A stretch of DNA of 64,000 nucleotides, taken from contig JAQFWX010000113.1 of NCBI GenBank assembly GCA_027605045.1, forward strand, positions 1-64,000, read 5' to 3'. Below, in pieces: positions 1-11,168 of the stretch. The notes under the pieces were generated by a model that was given only the letters and a program-made list of their open reading frames with translations, was not told the origin of the DNA and did not search any database. The DNA is from Phallus indusiatus. Lineage: Eukaryota > Basidiomycota > Agaricomycetes > Phallales > Phallaceae. Each line of letters begins with the position of its first letter. The stretch's first letter is position 1. Both the position numbers and the translations under genes were made by a program.

Positions 1-4
1 AATT

Positions 5-667
5 GTGTAGGAAGTTCGGCAACTGCTAAACAGACATGACCGAGTCCGCTGAGAAGCTCTTCTCGTGCCCATAATGATTATCTTTCATGCATAATATTTC
101 TTCCTGACAGATCCGCACAGTGGGGATATAATTACAGTCACAAAGTGAAAAGCAAACATGCATGGATAGGGAATTTGTCCTGTTTGTAGCATTTAACGTG
201 GATGAATGTAAGTTCTTTCAATTGCCCATTCAATTGCTTGATATATTCTCATGGATCGACAGCACCCCAGTATGCCCCAAATGCGTATTCGGCTGTTGAC
301 ACGCAGCTTCAATATTTGCATTTTCTCGTGCCTGGCCCACATTTATTTCGTCGTGACGAATACACGTACTGAATCTCACGTTTAGATTTCGAAGACCTAA
401 AGTGAAATAGCTATTTACGCCTATACTTGTTTCGAAGAGTTTCCTTGATTTAACATGACAATTCAAATTATTTCATGTGGTTTCTGTTCCTACTGTTCCT
501 GCCAGTATTCTGCGAACGTGCATGCAATCCCAGGTGAAGTTGCACCTGGACCAGTTCCTGTACCTGTAGGCGATGATCCCTACGTCGTCGCTCACACATT
601 AATATACAGAAGAAGGTTCATAGGACCCACCTTTGTTCAATGAATCAATGATCTTTCAAACGAACGG
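5..667. repeat. Segmental duplication, flank copy 1
   Basis: This stretch aligns by eye along its length with 4707-5449. Both begin with a TGTGTAGGAAG-type string and share the run CATGCATAATATTTCTTCCTGACAGATCCGCACAG with minor changes. Both also share ATTGCTTGATATATTCTCATGGAT and end near CAATGAATCAATGAT or its variant. Each copy lies upstream of a member of the small tandem gene family, so the duplication unit was the gene plus its 5' flank. No coding potential of its own is convincing. Confidence 0.8.
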
Positions 668-734
668 TTCACCCTAACGCGCCAGGTTACCGGTACCTAG
701 CGTACCCAACACCCGAGTCATACGTTATGACAAA

Positions 735-1242
735 CTGAACATCTTTGACGTGTATATTACTTACAGTCTGGTGTTCTACTTTCTCAAGTGCCATTTCAAT
801 CGCTCGAAATTAACAGACCCCGACACGCCACAAATGACAGAGTTTATTAGTAATAATAGGTTTAATTCAGTCAAGTGTATCCAATCTTTGGCAGACCTGA
901 GTGCCAGTGCAATGCCCGATGCAAGCTTCTTTTTCCCGTGCCTGGACCTTTTCCGCGATGTTGAGTGTTCAAACTTAGTGCTTGATTTTATGTTCAAATT
1001 TCAAGGTTTTATTGTATTGAATTTCTCTTCCATCAACGCCTTTATTCCAGGTCCTCAAAATTTGGCAATTTGAATAATAATTCACGTGTTTCCATGTTCT
1101 TTCCATTCACTGTGGCATCCGTCTCATTTACAGATACACCTGGATTGGTAGGACTGCGTTTGTAAGCTTGGTAGTTTACGTCGCCGCTTGACATCCAGTG
1201 TAAGTAGGCTCCTCCTTCATTCAACGGCTAAATGTTCTGTCT
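735..1242. repeat. Second, degenerate flank copy upstream of the first array gene
   Basis: Between the first flank copy and the TATA box of the pseudogene at 1428 there is a weaker repeat of the same flank. The parts at 771-812 (CTCAAGTGCCATTTCAATCGCT), 860-890, 905-955 and 1179-1240 run collinear with 4940-4980, 5016-5045, 5060-5120 and 5348-5430. This suggests an older round of duplication. Similarity is by eye and patchy. Confidence 0.45.
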
Positions 1243-1341
1243 AAGAACCATTCATGAAAAAACCACGGTCAGACTCTATTATAATAACGCTCGCCCTTTC
1301 AGAATTATCCTGAGGCACGCGAAAGCCTCAGGACCTCAGCA

Positions 1342-1347
1342 TATAAA
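1342..1347 (+). promoter_or_regulatory. TATA box of array copy 1
   Basis: The string CATATAAACGCGC lies 80 nt upstream of the ATG at 1428. Equivalent boxes stand before every other member: TATAAG at 4490, TATAAA at 5574 and TATAAA at 8306, each in a similar context (CATATAAxxGC). Confidence 0.7.
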
Positions 1348-1427
1348 CGCGCTCAATTTACGAACCAACAAGGCTCCTTAACAAATTCATCTACCAAGTA
1401 CACTTTGTTAACCAAGCACACTCTATT

Positions 1428-2115
1428 ATGTCTATATTCGAAGCTGGTCATTATTCCTTTCGCCCGACAATGTCACTCGGAAGAAAACATTCTACCGGTC
1501 CCCCCGATTGCACATGTCCTCAGCGGCGCGCTTTTCAACGCCCTTCCGAAATTCTCGTTACGGTTGACAAAAACTGTAAGACTTGTTTATCAAGTTGATG
1601 ATTTTTCGTACAGTGAGCTCATTCATCGCAGGAGTTTGGGAGGTTACGGGCGAGAAGGACAGGTTCAAAATATTCAGCAAACCCACTTCCACTGGCAGTA
1701 GATACGCATGGGTTGATAGGGTCTGTTCAACCTTATTATTATTTCTTAATATTATCTGATATTTTTACAGGGTGAAATCTTGTTTGCTACATTAAACGAA
1801 GAGCCTGGTATCTTCAAGATTGATAGTGCCGGTTCGGGTTTGGCAGTAAGTTTCCTATGACTGAAGAATGAAGGGGTGCTGAACCAACATTCATGTAGTA
1901 TCGGAGTGGTTAACGATGATGAAATCCTAACTTATGACAAGGATAAAGCTAAGGTAAGGCTTATTTTACGTGGAGCATTGCATTTCATCGTATTAATTGC
2001 TCTTTCAATTTAGCTGACGCTCAAACATGCTGTCGGCTCTCCTGGTCAATCATTCATCGCCACACTCAAGCCCAAATCTTCAAATGATGGGTTAAAGAAA
2101 AAGAAAGTTTTCTGA
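1428..2115 (+). pseudogene. Array copy 1: frame-broken member of a small tandem protein family
   Basis: The exons are recognised by alignment to the intact copy at 5648: 1428-1575, 1632-1720, 1771-1845, 1899-1953 and 2014-2115, with GT..AG introns at the same places. Exon 1 lacks two bases just before the donor (AAAAACT/GTAAGA against AAAAACGCT/GTAAGA), so joining exons 1 and 2 creates a TGA at the junction. Exon 3 also lacks two bases before its donor (GGTTTGGCA against GGTCTTTGGCA), which puts exon 4 out of frame with an early TAA. The separate pieces remain readable, for example VWEVTGEKDRF in exon 2 and KIDSAGSGL in exon 3, so the decay looks recent. Use of alternative splice sites cannot be excluded, but no simple shift fixes both junctions. 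Confidence 0.75.
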
Positions 2116-2432
2116 AGCCCTGACTATCAGCAAGTGCAAATCACATATTGAAGTTTCTTATTTCTTGTTAAACCCCGTCATCTCAAACCCTGTATTGAAG
2201 TTTCTTGTTCCGTGTTTTCTTGATATTCCGTTATTTCGAAGGCGGATTGGTATGCATGTATCGTACTAATCTAAACTCAGAAATATGAAAGTTAGTTTTG
2301 ATTGTACATGTTCTTTATGAAAAATCTGACACTGCGTCCACTTTATGAGTCAATATTCTGCCAACATAAAGTAGCAACAAGTAAATGATCCGAATACTAG
2401 TAGGAACTTCAATAATATGAAACTTATCACTA
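2116..2432. other. 3' flank of array copy 1, nothing else seen
   Basis: This is AT-rich sequence following the stop codon. It resembles the 3' flank of the intact copy over about 60 nt (TCACATATTGAAGTTTCTTATTTCTTG against 6342-6370). I see no coding signal. Confidence 0.5.
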
Positions 2433-2823
2433 GATATCCGATTCAAGGAAAAGATGCCACGCTATACGGTTTTAATCATGTTTTTCTTTGCTCGTAAGTG
2501 ATTTGTCCACTTCCCTTTTACCTGAAACTTGAGGCAGTCACAAATTCGCTGTTATTCACATTTCTTGGAAGTAATTAAAGTGAAGATAATCAACGAGAGA
2601 CTGACCGTCACTGACGCTACTCGCACTTCGTGTTCAAGTTGTAGCTAGTAGAACATTTATTTCACACAGTGGGTCAAGTAAACCCTTTCAGATTCCACTT
2701 TTGGTCAATCAACAATTTTCTAAACCGGTTTTCATATTGTCCTAGACTTCGCGTATGCGACGGCACACATACGCAACCTTTCTCTGATTCCCATGCATAT
2801 CGTGTCCTATTACAGCAAGGAGC
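2433..2823. repeat. Gene-less copy of the promoter region of the 11169 gene
   Basis: The block is collinear with 10408-11127. Shared strings include GATATCxGATTCAAGGA, TTTTACCTGAAACTTGAG, GTCAATCAACAATTTTCTAAA and ACTTCGCGTATGxGACGGC, ending at TTACAGCAAG. In the 11.1 kb locus this sequence runs up to the start codon. Here it is followed by no related coding exon. The copy at 10408 holds about 270 nt extra (around 10680-10950). Confidence 0.8.
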
Positions 2824-4453
2824 ACGAATTTTGGAATGTTGGTCGTTAGAATTAACTTGGCATGATGGCATCGACGAAACGTTGTGGTTGAAAGGATGAC
2901 AGCGTGTAAAAGTCCGAAAGACTTTACACAAGAACTTCAAGAACAAAGGATATCACACAAAGATGAGTGCAGATGGTCTTCGTTAAAGAAGCTAAAGAAA
3001 AATATATCTACATCTCGACTTTATATACTAAAATAAAAGCTTATCTAATTATTAGATAACTAAGAGAAATAAGCAAACGTTCGGAAACGATTTGTAAGTA
3101 AGGGAAAATAAAAGATAAGATTAGAAAATAGTCCGAAGTCCCCGACTCGGACGTCTCGGACAGATCGAGAGAGTCCAGACTCTTACACAGCGTGACATAA
3201 CGCGACACCGTTGCTCACTAGCGCTCAACTTCGACATCTGCAATCACGCTACGTATATGAAAAACATCTTTTGACGTGTCTTCACAGAAACGATAGGCGA
3301 AATAGGTGTCCATGACAGATCATAGTACAATTCGTGCAAAGTTTATGGACGTTGGATCGCACACTGGGGCTTTGATGAGACGCCACTGTGCAACACCGCA
3401 AAAAACTTCTCAAGTGCGCGACGTTTTTGGAATCCGATGGGCATCTTGATTACTGCAGGTGTCATACCAGTACCGTGGTCTCTATTGTCATTAGACTGTT
3501 ATTTGTCTAATCCTGGGAAGACAGCCAGAACTGCTCACGTCAAAACATTTCAATCCAGATCTATCATTGACATAGGCATGTCTTCTATCATTATAGAAAT
3601 TTGGTCTATGGATTCTCATTGCACACGAAGGCATTGTCTCTTGATGGAATTTGATGCCTCTTCTACTGACTATCTTTTCCGGAGTATAAAAGAGTATAAA
3701 CAATACAGCACAGCACGACCAGGGTCATCGGAAACATGAATTTCCCAAGCAAGAGAAGTATATATGTATCTGGGACGACTCAAATAAGGGGACAGTCACA
3801 GCGGTCGGACAGTGGGAAGTCGGCCGGATTGAAATTGACAGCCACTGTAAGGTTTCTTCGCGTACCATAATAATCCCTATTATATTACATCCATGACAGC
3901 TCCGAACAGGTTTCGTCCAACCCCAAATAGAAGAATCGAATTGGCGTCGAATTTTGTTTATGATTATGTTAACATCTTTGCGACAGTGGCATTGGAAGTA
4001 GCATTCTTTAGGTATCCTGCTGGGTTTCATTTCCGCTATTGTGTTATTTCGATCTCTCAAAGTGGTTCATCGTCAGTCAGCCTTAGCCTTTTACCCGTGA
4101 AGCTCGTGAAGTTTGAGGCGGGCCAAACACATTTGGCCCCAACTTGTTTATTTTCTTTTCCAGAAATGTCAGGCGTTTCTTACGTTCAACGAAAGCACAA
4201 CACAGTTCAAACTTCGGTTTGAAAAAAGGAGCAAAAGGTTGGTGATAGTTTGATCCACAATCAGTTCGAGAGTTGGAATGCTTTGCCTGATGCAAAACAT
4301 TATTATTTTTATAGATGCACTGTATAGGACTCGTTCCAAGACCAACATTTGGCGAAAAGGCGAATCTCTCTATCAACCAAGCAAACAGAAGAGTCGAGCT
4401 TCATTCTATTAACCCGTGTTCTCAGAATTCATATCGGCGGCGGATACTTGTTC
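2824..4453. other. Intergenic, no gene recognised
   Basis: Only short overlapping ORFs on both strands are present (longest about 110 codons), with no family resemblance and no consistent splice structure. The region around 3893-3925 (ATGACAGCTCCGAACAGGTTTCG) weakly resembles 7621-7650 (ATGTCGGTTCCGAACAAGATATT), possibly another worn flank of the tandem array. Confidence 0.4.
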
Positions 4454-4673
4454 AGGCACGGGGAAGTTATAATTGTCGCATCCTCATCATATAAGCGCAG
4501 TGCTCATGGTTTGTGAAAGAAATATCCCAAAAAATTCATTACAAAATTTATTAAAATTCTGTTATTTCGGGAGATTATAAGCTGCTTATCATGTCAGGTT
4601 ATAACTTGCCTGTAGACCTCTCGGTTCTAGCCCTTCTGAATTTCCCATTACGGTCGACACAAAAGAAGTAAAG
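4454..4673 (+). pseudogene. Array remnant: promoter plus partial exon 1
   Basis: A promoter-like segment (GGCACGGGGAAGTTATAA, then CATCATATAAGCGCAG) matches the promoters at 1310-1350 and 5535-5580. It is followed by an ATG at 4591 and a shortened exon 1. The exon keeps the diagnostic end CTGAATTTCCCATTACGGTCGACACAAAAG, parallel to TTCCTTACGGTTGACAAAAA in the intact gene, and then a GTAAAG donor-like string. Exons 2-5 are missing. The flank of the next array unit starts at about 4707, so the unit was cut by the duplication junction. Confidence 0.6.
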
Positions 4674-4706
4674 TTTCATTGTCAATTTGACCTTTCTTCT
4701 CGTGAC

Positions 4707-5449
4707 TGTGTAGGAAGTCTGGCAACTTCTGAACGGTAATGACCGGGTCGGCGCTGAGAAGTGTTCTCGTGGACCCTCTTTCATGCATAATATTTCTTCC
4801 TGACAGATCCGCACAGTTGAAATAGATTTCAATACAATATTACAGTCACAAAGTAAAGAAAATGACGTTGAAGCATGGACGGGGAATTTTGTTCTGGTTG
4901 TAGTACTTAATGTGGATGGAGTTTTTGCAGGATGGTCTTTACCTTCTCAATTGCCCGTTCAATTGCTTGATATATTCTCATGGATTGACAGCACCCCAAT
5001 ATGCCCTAAATGATAAAGTTGAGTTTAATAAGCAAAACTGTATTCAGCTATTGACATGCAACTTCAATGTGATGCAGATGCAACCCCCATTTTCTTGTGC
5101 CCGGTCCGTGCTGTATATTTCGTTATGACGTCAAGTGTTCGAATTCACGTACTGAATTTTAGATTTCGAAGACCTCTATCCCGTCCACGCCTATGCCTGT
5201 CTCAGAAGTAAGGTTCCCTTGATTTAATATGACGATTTAAATTATTTCACGTGATTTCTGTTCCTACCATTCCTGTTCTGCAAAGGCGCATGTAAACTCG
5301 AGCGAAGCCGCACCCAAACCAGTTCCTATATTGTAAGCGACGATGCCTACTTCCGATCGCCGCTCAGGCTCTCATATTTACATGACAAGGCACATAACCT
5401 GAGGTCCCACCTTTATTCAACGAATCAATGATATGTCAAACAAACGATC
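4707..5449. repeat. Segmental duplication, flank copy 2
   Basis: Partner of 5-667. It lies directly upstream of the intact array gene at 5648. Differences from the partner are scattered substitutions and small indels, as expected of an old tandem duplication and not of recent mobile-element movement. Confidence 0.8.
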
Positions 5450-5573
5450 ATATGGCATACAAATTGAAAAAGAAAATCAAGGTCAGACATTATTGTATGT
5501 AATAATCCTCGCCTTTCAAGAATTATGCAGCCTTGGGCACGTGAAAGTTATAACTTGAGTCCTTTCTCTAACA

Positions 5574-5579
5574 TATAAA
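5574..5579 (+). promoter_or_regulatory. TATA box of the intact array gene
   Basis: ACATATAAATGCGC lies 74 nt upstream of the ATG at 5648, in the context conserved in all array members. Confidence 0.7.
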
Positions 5580-5647
5580 TGCGCCCGGTTCGTGAACAAA
5601 CACCCTAACAAACCTCATTACCAAGTCACCTCACGAGTAATTCTGTG

Positions 5648-6323
5648 ATGTCTGGAGGATTTCAAGCTGGTTATTATACCTTCCGCCCTGCAAATGCCCC
5701 TACGGGTTCTAACATCTCTACGGGCTCCTCCGGTTGTACATGCCCTCCCCTTCCTCCAGATATTTTCCTTACGGTTGACAAAAACGCTGTAAGAATTAGT
5801 TGTCAGATATTTGTTTTTCTTTATACAATGCTCATCCACTGCAGGAAGTTTGGCAGGTCACAGGCGACAATGACAAGTTCAATTTACTCAGTAAACCTAT
5901 CCCTGAGGATCAGTACAAATGGATTGCTAGGGTCCTTTTGGACGTTATCTATGATATGTGAATATCTAATTATGTTTGATAGGATGATGTTTTGTTCGGC
6001 ACATTGAATAATGAGGCTGGGACCTTCAAGATTGATAGTGCTGGTCAGGGTCTTTGGCAGTATGTTTTCTATGGCTGTCAATGGGTAATGTGAGGATGCT
6101 GACGGCCATATAGTATTGGAATCCCTGATCAAAATATACTCCTCACCTACGTCGAGGGCAGCCCTCAAGTAAGACTAATATCACTAGAGTATTGCATTGG
6201 ATCATTATATCATATTTTCAGCTGACATTCAAAGCTGCTAACGGCTCCCTGGGTCAAACATTCGTCGCCACACCTTCTGACGGTAGTGCGATGAAGAAAA
6301 AGAAGAAATTTTTCTAAAGTGAC
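5648..6323 (+). CDS. Small beta-rich protein, intact member of tandem array (possible beta-trefoil inhibitor or lectin)
   Basis: There are five exons: 5648-5788, 5845-5931, 5983-6059, 6114-6168 and 6222-6323. Together they encode 153 aa, and the total length is divisible by three. A GTG at 5645 precedes the chosen ATG and is unlikely to be used. There is no signal peptide, so the product is probably cytosolic. Seen: a short N-terminal G-Y-Y-T-F-R-P strand, a CTCPPLPP segment (residues 30-37), VWQVTGDNDKF (49-59), a K-W-I-A turn, FGTLNNEAGTFKID and a Lys/Glu-rich tail. The spacing of the W-x-V and F-x-I repeats suggests a beta-trefoil such as the agaric cytosolic protease inhibitors (MEROPS I66 type) or ricin-B-like lectins. 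That fold is my inference, not a recognised match. Two related copies nearby are broken, so this is probably the only functional gene of the array here. Confidence 0.7.
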
Positions 6324-8305
6324 AATTATCAGCGAGTTTAAACCACGTATCGAGTTTCACATTTCTTGAACACCTGTCGTCTCAAATGCAGGCTGTATAT
6401 GTAGTATCACAAGTCCGAATTCCCGAAATACGAAATTTTCTGTCGATCGTATAATATGACAGAGGCATGAAGATCTTATTTCGGTAACCAGAATGAGAGC
6501 ATAAGAGTGTATAAAACTTTACGTACGAGCGCTGAGATTTTGCAGCCGACATACTAAAATACTACAGCTGAAGCTGCAACTTGAATGCGTTAGCCATCTA
6601 TGATCTGGGGGAACAGTGGAACGACACAAGTTGATCCAGCTAAATATCTGAGTGCTTTATAAGCTCACAATGAAAAAAACGAAGACGGGGGTAAGAAAAT
6701 TTATTGGGCACAAGAAAGATCCTGGGGTACAGGTGTGCTTACATAACGCATTTCTTCTCGGTGAGACAGAATCGCTCGTTACCTAAAATATGCCTTCATG
6801 TATGAACCCCTATGCCCAAATAAGATTATGACGCAAGGCCCTCGGCCTTGCACTTAGTTAGATTGACAAGATATGGCTGATTTCCGCCGAGCTTGTCAGC
6901 CAAAAGCATGATTCGGCCGGCATGGGCCGCGCTCGTTTAATGTGGTAAAAAAATTTGACTTACAGGCTCCGACTTTGTGTCGGCGCTTCACAAAAAGAAA
7001 CCACCAATCTAACGAAACTCATCACATAGATGAAAGTAAAAATACGGAATAATCGCCTTTCAAACCTGCTGTACGAAACCCACCAGTTTGGATGGCATTA
7101 CCCTAGATCCAAACCCAAGATCAAACCTCTCAGAAAGCGACTAAATATTCTTGGCTAACCAACAGCTCTGGATTGCACTGAGAGGCCGTTGACTTCTTTT
7201 CTTGTCGAGATTGGTCACTCTTTCGCTTTTCCTGAATTCCTACTGTCGTGGGGCCTTGAAAATCGAGACGATACCTGTCCGATTCAGGCACGTGAGGTGA
7301 GGCAAGTGTGGTACGTTTTTCTAGCTCATGTGCGGCATTGGGAGTCCAATTTGGAACTTTTCTTTTTACTATTCTATTCAAGAGAATAAACTAGGTGAAC
7401 CGTACCGCGTACCGTGGGGTCGTGATGTCGCACACACCTGCCAGTGGCGCGCTTATCGATAATGCTTCTTTCTTCGGGGACCGTGAGCGTTACGTGTTGG
7501 ACTCAGCTCGCTGTCGGTCCGCTTGTCAGGACTGGTGCTTCGCGTTTTCGTGACGTGATATAATTGCTATATATTGAAGTCTCCAACATTTATCGCTTCT
7601 GCATTCCTTAATACTACTTCATGTCGGTTCCGAACAAGATATTTAATAGAATTCGATGCAACGACGAAATACATTCCAGTTCTCCGTTCAATCATGCGAA
7701 TTTTTTTCCTGATTGAATTAAAACGTTGATAGTAATGCGATTGCAAGTAAGTCTCTTCTCATCATATGATCAAAGATCTAGTGACATCTCAATTGCTCAG
7801 ATTATTCTCATGAACGAACAGCAGCACATTATGTACATTGTAGGAGACGTTTAAATTTAAGTAATAACAGTGAGAACTCGTGACGTCGGCTCAAGCAGCA
7901 CCATCTTGCTTCTGCTATTTACTACATACATATACACTTCTCATCAATGAAGTCGAGTCCCGTTCACCTGGGTCACATTCACAAACTGCACTCGGTTAGT
8001 CCGTCAACGCCTTTACTGCGGATTCTTAATGAAACAAATATATTCAGTTCATTAACCTCAGGATTTCTACCATGTGCTTACTATTCATAACGCTCGATTC
8101 CGAGTCTGTAAACGTGCGTGCATATGAAGTAATAACTGCACCTCTGAATATGTAATATGTAATGTTGCAGAAACCTTCACATTACATTCAACTGCGAACT
8201 CATTAATTTAACCGTGTTAAACGGGCCGCTCGTTTGTCAAGAATTTAGACTTGGAAATTGATACAGGTACGTGAAATGATTAGATTTACTCCTCCATTGG
8301 CAGCA
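6324..8305. other. Intergenic, between array units
   Basis: No gene recognised. 7770-8060 again shows worn similarity to the array flank (AATTGCTCAGATTATTCTCATGAACGAACAGCAGCACATTATG against 4961-5002), placing the third array unit's 5' flank here. 6830-7000 contains GC-rich patches with short inverted pieces (GGCCCTCGGCCTTG) but no clear structure. The ORFs at about 7130-7390 run on both strands over the same bases and are not convincing. Confidence 0.4.
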
Positions 8306-8311
8306 TATAAA
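8306..8311 (+). promoter_or_regulatory. TATA box of array copy 3
   Basis: GCATATAAAGATGC lies 60 nt upstream of the ATG at 8366, in the same context as the other array promoters. Confidence 0.65.
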
Positions 8312-8365
8312 GATGCTCATCCGCGAACGTATTATTACAATAGAAATCCCCCAATCTACCAAGCA

Positions 8366-9046
8366 ATGTCGAGCTCACCCTAGGCAGTTATTATATTCGC
8401 CCCACAGACGCACCTGCTGGACACCTTTTGGCTTTGTCCCGCCTCGTTTCTTGTCCTCCTACTATTGAGTTGCCTGTTACAATTAATACCGCTGGTGTAA
8501 GGACTGAATATCAAACTGATGTTCGACGCCGTCGGAATTAATCTATAACTTTTTCATGCAGGAACTTTGGGAAATTGCGAAGAGCGACGAGAACGGTAAC
8601 GTCACTGTGCAAACCGCAAATCTCGTATACGGAAAATACTATTACAAATGGTTCAGCGCATCGGTCCGTTGAACACATTACTCTCAGTGCACAGCTTTGT
8701 CATATTCTCAATACTTTTTCAGGATAATAATGTTCTATCCACTATAGTGCTCGACGACCAGGCTGGCAACTTCAGACTTGAGCCGGCTGGTGACGGTCTT
8801 TGGACGTAAGTCCTATGGTTGAACGAGTAGAATATGTTCTGTTCGACACTGTGCTAACATTTCGTATAGTTTTCACTTCGGACAAGATTTGGTCCTTCAT
8901 TATGATGCAGATGCTCAGTTTTCTGTAAGGCTAATCGATGATCCGAGCGTTTAATCGTATTAATGATTCATTTTAAGCTGACATTCAGGCCTCGGACTGC
9001 TGGGAGCTCAAGCAGTCAACAGTTTGAGCTCCTACCTAAGAATTGA
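8366..9046 (+). pseudogene. Array copy 3: frameshift directly after the start codon
   Basis: The exons are 8366-8496, 8562-8663, 8723-8805, 8870-8924 and 8978-9046, collinear with the intact gene at 5648. The ATG at 8366 runs into TAG after five codons. The frame that continues the family (G-S-Y-Y-I-R-P from 8383) is open from there to the end and has no upstream in-frame ATG before a stop at 8341. Compared with the intact copy, 23 rather than 24 bases separate the ATG from the conserved TAT-TAT codons, so one base is missing. From 8383 on, all exons join in frame (VTINTAG / ELWEIAKSDENG / DNNVLST / TFHFGQDLV / LTFRP). The rest being intact suggests either a very recent lesion or a base missing from the assembly. 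Confidence 0.7.
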
Positions 9047-10407
9047 AAAATTCTTCCTGAAACCACGACTATTGACACCTTTCTTATTTCTCAGTTTTCT
9101 TCTTCTTGAATCCCCACTTTTTCTGAAAGGCGGGTCATACATGTGTCGCGCAGTCCGAAATCCTGAAATATGAAAATCTTCAAGTTTGTTGATAATCATA
9201 TAAATAGTCTGATATGAACGCTATAACATCGCATTATATTCCCGATGAAATGAGATAGTATGATCTGTCGTGAAATTTTAGTGCTTAACTTGGCTAATGG
9301 TCCTGGAGTGTCGTGAGTATTGCGTTTATGAATATAAAACGGTTACTATTGTTGCAATGCCTTGAATTGTAGTCACTATAGGTGGGTGGCGTGATACATC
9401 TTCGTTTCCTATTTGACCCATTGGCGATGCGTGGAAACTTGGCCGTCAGGTCAAGAAACTGCATCTCAAGACCTCAGGCCTCAACTTGAAGCTTCCGTCA
9501 TTTATCGCTGTTAGCACTTTCATCTCCTTCGTCAAGAGTATTCGCGGCCGAAAGAAAGCAACCAAGATGCTTTATGGATAAATCGGTCACAAATGCGTGT
9601 ACGAGCTTCTCACAGTGATGTCCGTCCCACATACCTCAGGTTGCCGTTGTCTCGTAAAACAAAAAAAAAACCAAGAATCTCAAAAGCATCTCGATGATTG
9701 ACAGCAGACTGGTCAAACGCCTCTCCATCATTTTTCCCCAATGACGGCTCAGAAACCACATCCCGCGTCATTCGTCAAACTGAACTAAATAAGGTAAATC
9801 GCGTCTAGTATTTTCCGTTATTGTATGCTTAGAAACCTTTTCAAAAGCGCTGTGATCGATTTATGCCAGTTTGATATTGGAACTTCGCCAGCTTGCAGTC
9901 CGAATAAGGAGGACATAAATTTATAAATCACACTTCCTCAACAATAAGAATGAAACAAAATATCAACAGTAGCTCGGAATAATGTTATTGTGTGTATAGC
10001 CTCGGGCTATTGAGGCCGAAGAGGGTTCATTCCCAGTTGGGTCGACAATAGGCTACCCGTGAACCGCCTACCTTTCAAGGCGTACAATTGACATTGGAGG
10101 AGAGACATATAAAGCCCGGTAAGATTCACACTTTTCAGACAGCTCCGCTCTTCGTCGCTCTTCCCTCACTTCAACTTTACCGCCCCAGTACTTTTTCGGT
10201 GGAGCTACCCGCTTGTAATGCGCTCCCACATGGGGTGGCGGGTTGAGTAATGTAAGTCATCCAGTACTTTCCGACTTTCTACTTACCTTCTGAGTCTTTC
10301 AGAGTATATGTATAGGTATGAATTATTACGTGGAACATGCATAACGAGAGCAGAGTGATGGACCAAAAATAAAATTCTTGTTAATCACACGCGCGTGCGT
10401 TTAAGAT
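9047..10407. other. Intergenic, no gene recognised
   Basis: Mixed-composition sequence with an A10 run at 9660-9671 and no convincing ORF. A TATA-like ACATATAAAGCC at 10106 followed by a pyrimidine-rich stretch to about 10190 looks like an orphan core promoter. No ORF of useful length follows it. Confidence 0.35.
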
Positions 10408-11127
10408 GATATCGGATTCAAGGACAAGATGTCACGGTATACGGTCCACATCGTATTTTTTGGCCGTAAGCGATTTTTCCACTTCACTTTTACCTGAAAC
10501 TTGAGACAATGACAAATTCGCTGATATTCACATTTCCTGAGAACAGGAAGTAATTAAAGCTCAAGTGAAGATAATCAACAACTTGAAAAGAGACTGACGC
10601 TACTCGTACTTCGTGTTGTAGCTGTAGCACATTTATTTCGCGCGGGTTCAATTGCCACAATGAAGGGTCGAGTAAACCTCTTTATTAAAAGTCCAGGAAC
10701 GAACTTTTGGTCATGACGCAATCGAAGTCAGCCACGTCTCCCTCAATTCAGACAGAACAACAGCATCCAATTAAAACGCGTCATCTCAATCTTCTTAAAT
10801 CATGGACACTTCTTTGACCTTGGTCTCGATATTTTAGGTATGTCCTTGACATTTTACCCTGCCAAAACACGAGGGGATTTCTTGTTGATGGTGTATGAGG
10901 TCTATGATAGGTTTCCAACATGGACGATATGCATCCTCGGAGATTGTCCCTTTAAGATCTCACTTTTGGTCAATCAACAATTTTCTAAATCGGTTTTCAT
11001 TTTGTCCTAGACTTCGCGTATGGGACGGCACACATACGCAATCCTTCTTCTGATCCTTATGCATGACCGTCACGTCCTATTATAAAACGCGTAATTTTTT
11101 TTCATGTCCCGTTTACAGCAAGAGCTA
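10408..11127. repeat. Promoter-region copy upstream of the zinc-finger gene
   Basis: This is the partner of 2433-2823. It contains about 270 nt not in that copy, between GAGTAAACC (10672) and CACTTTTGGTCAATC (10960). A similar CTTTTGGTCAT occurs at the left edge (10702-10712), so the extra piece lies between short direct repeats. Confidence 0.75.
11091..11096 (+). promoter_or_regulatory. TATA box of the zinc-finger gene
   Basis: CCTATTATAAAACGCG lies 78 nt upstream of the ATG at 11169 and is followed by a pyrimidine-rich stretch typical of fungal core promoters. Confidence 0.65.
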
Positions 11128-11168
11128 CTCTTTGCCTCGAACAATTACCACTTATCCCAACCTCTCCA

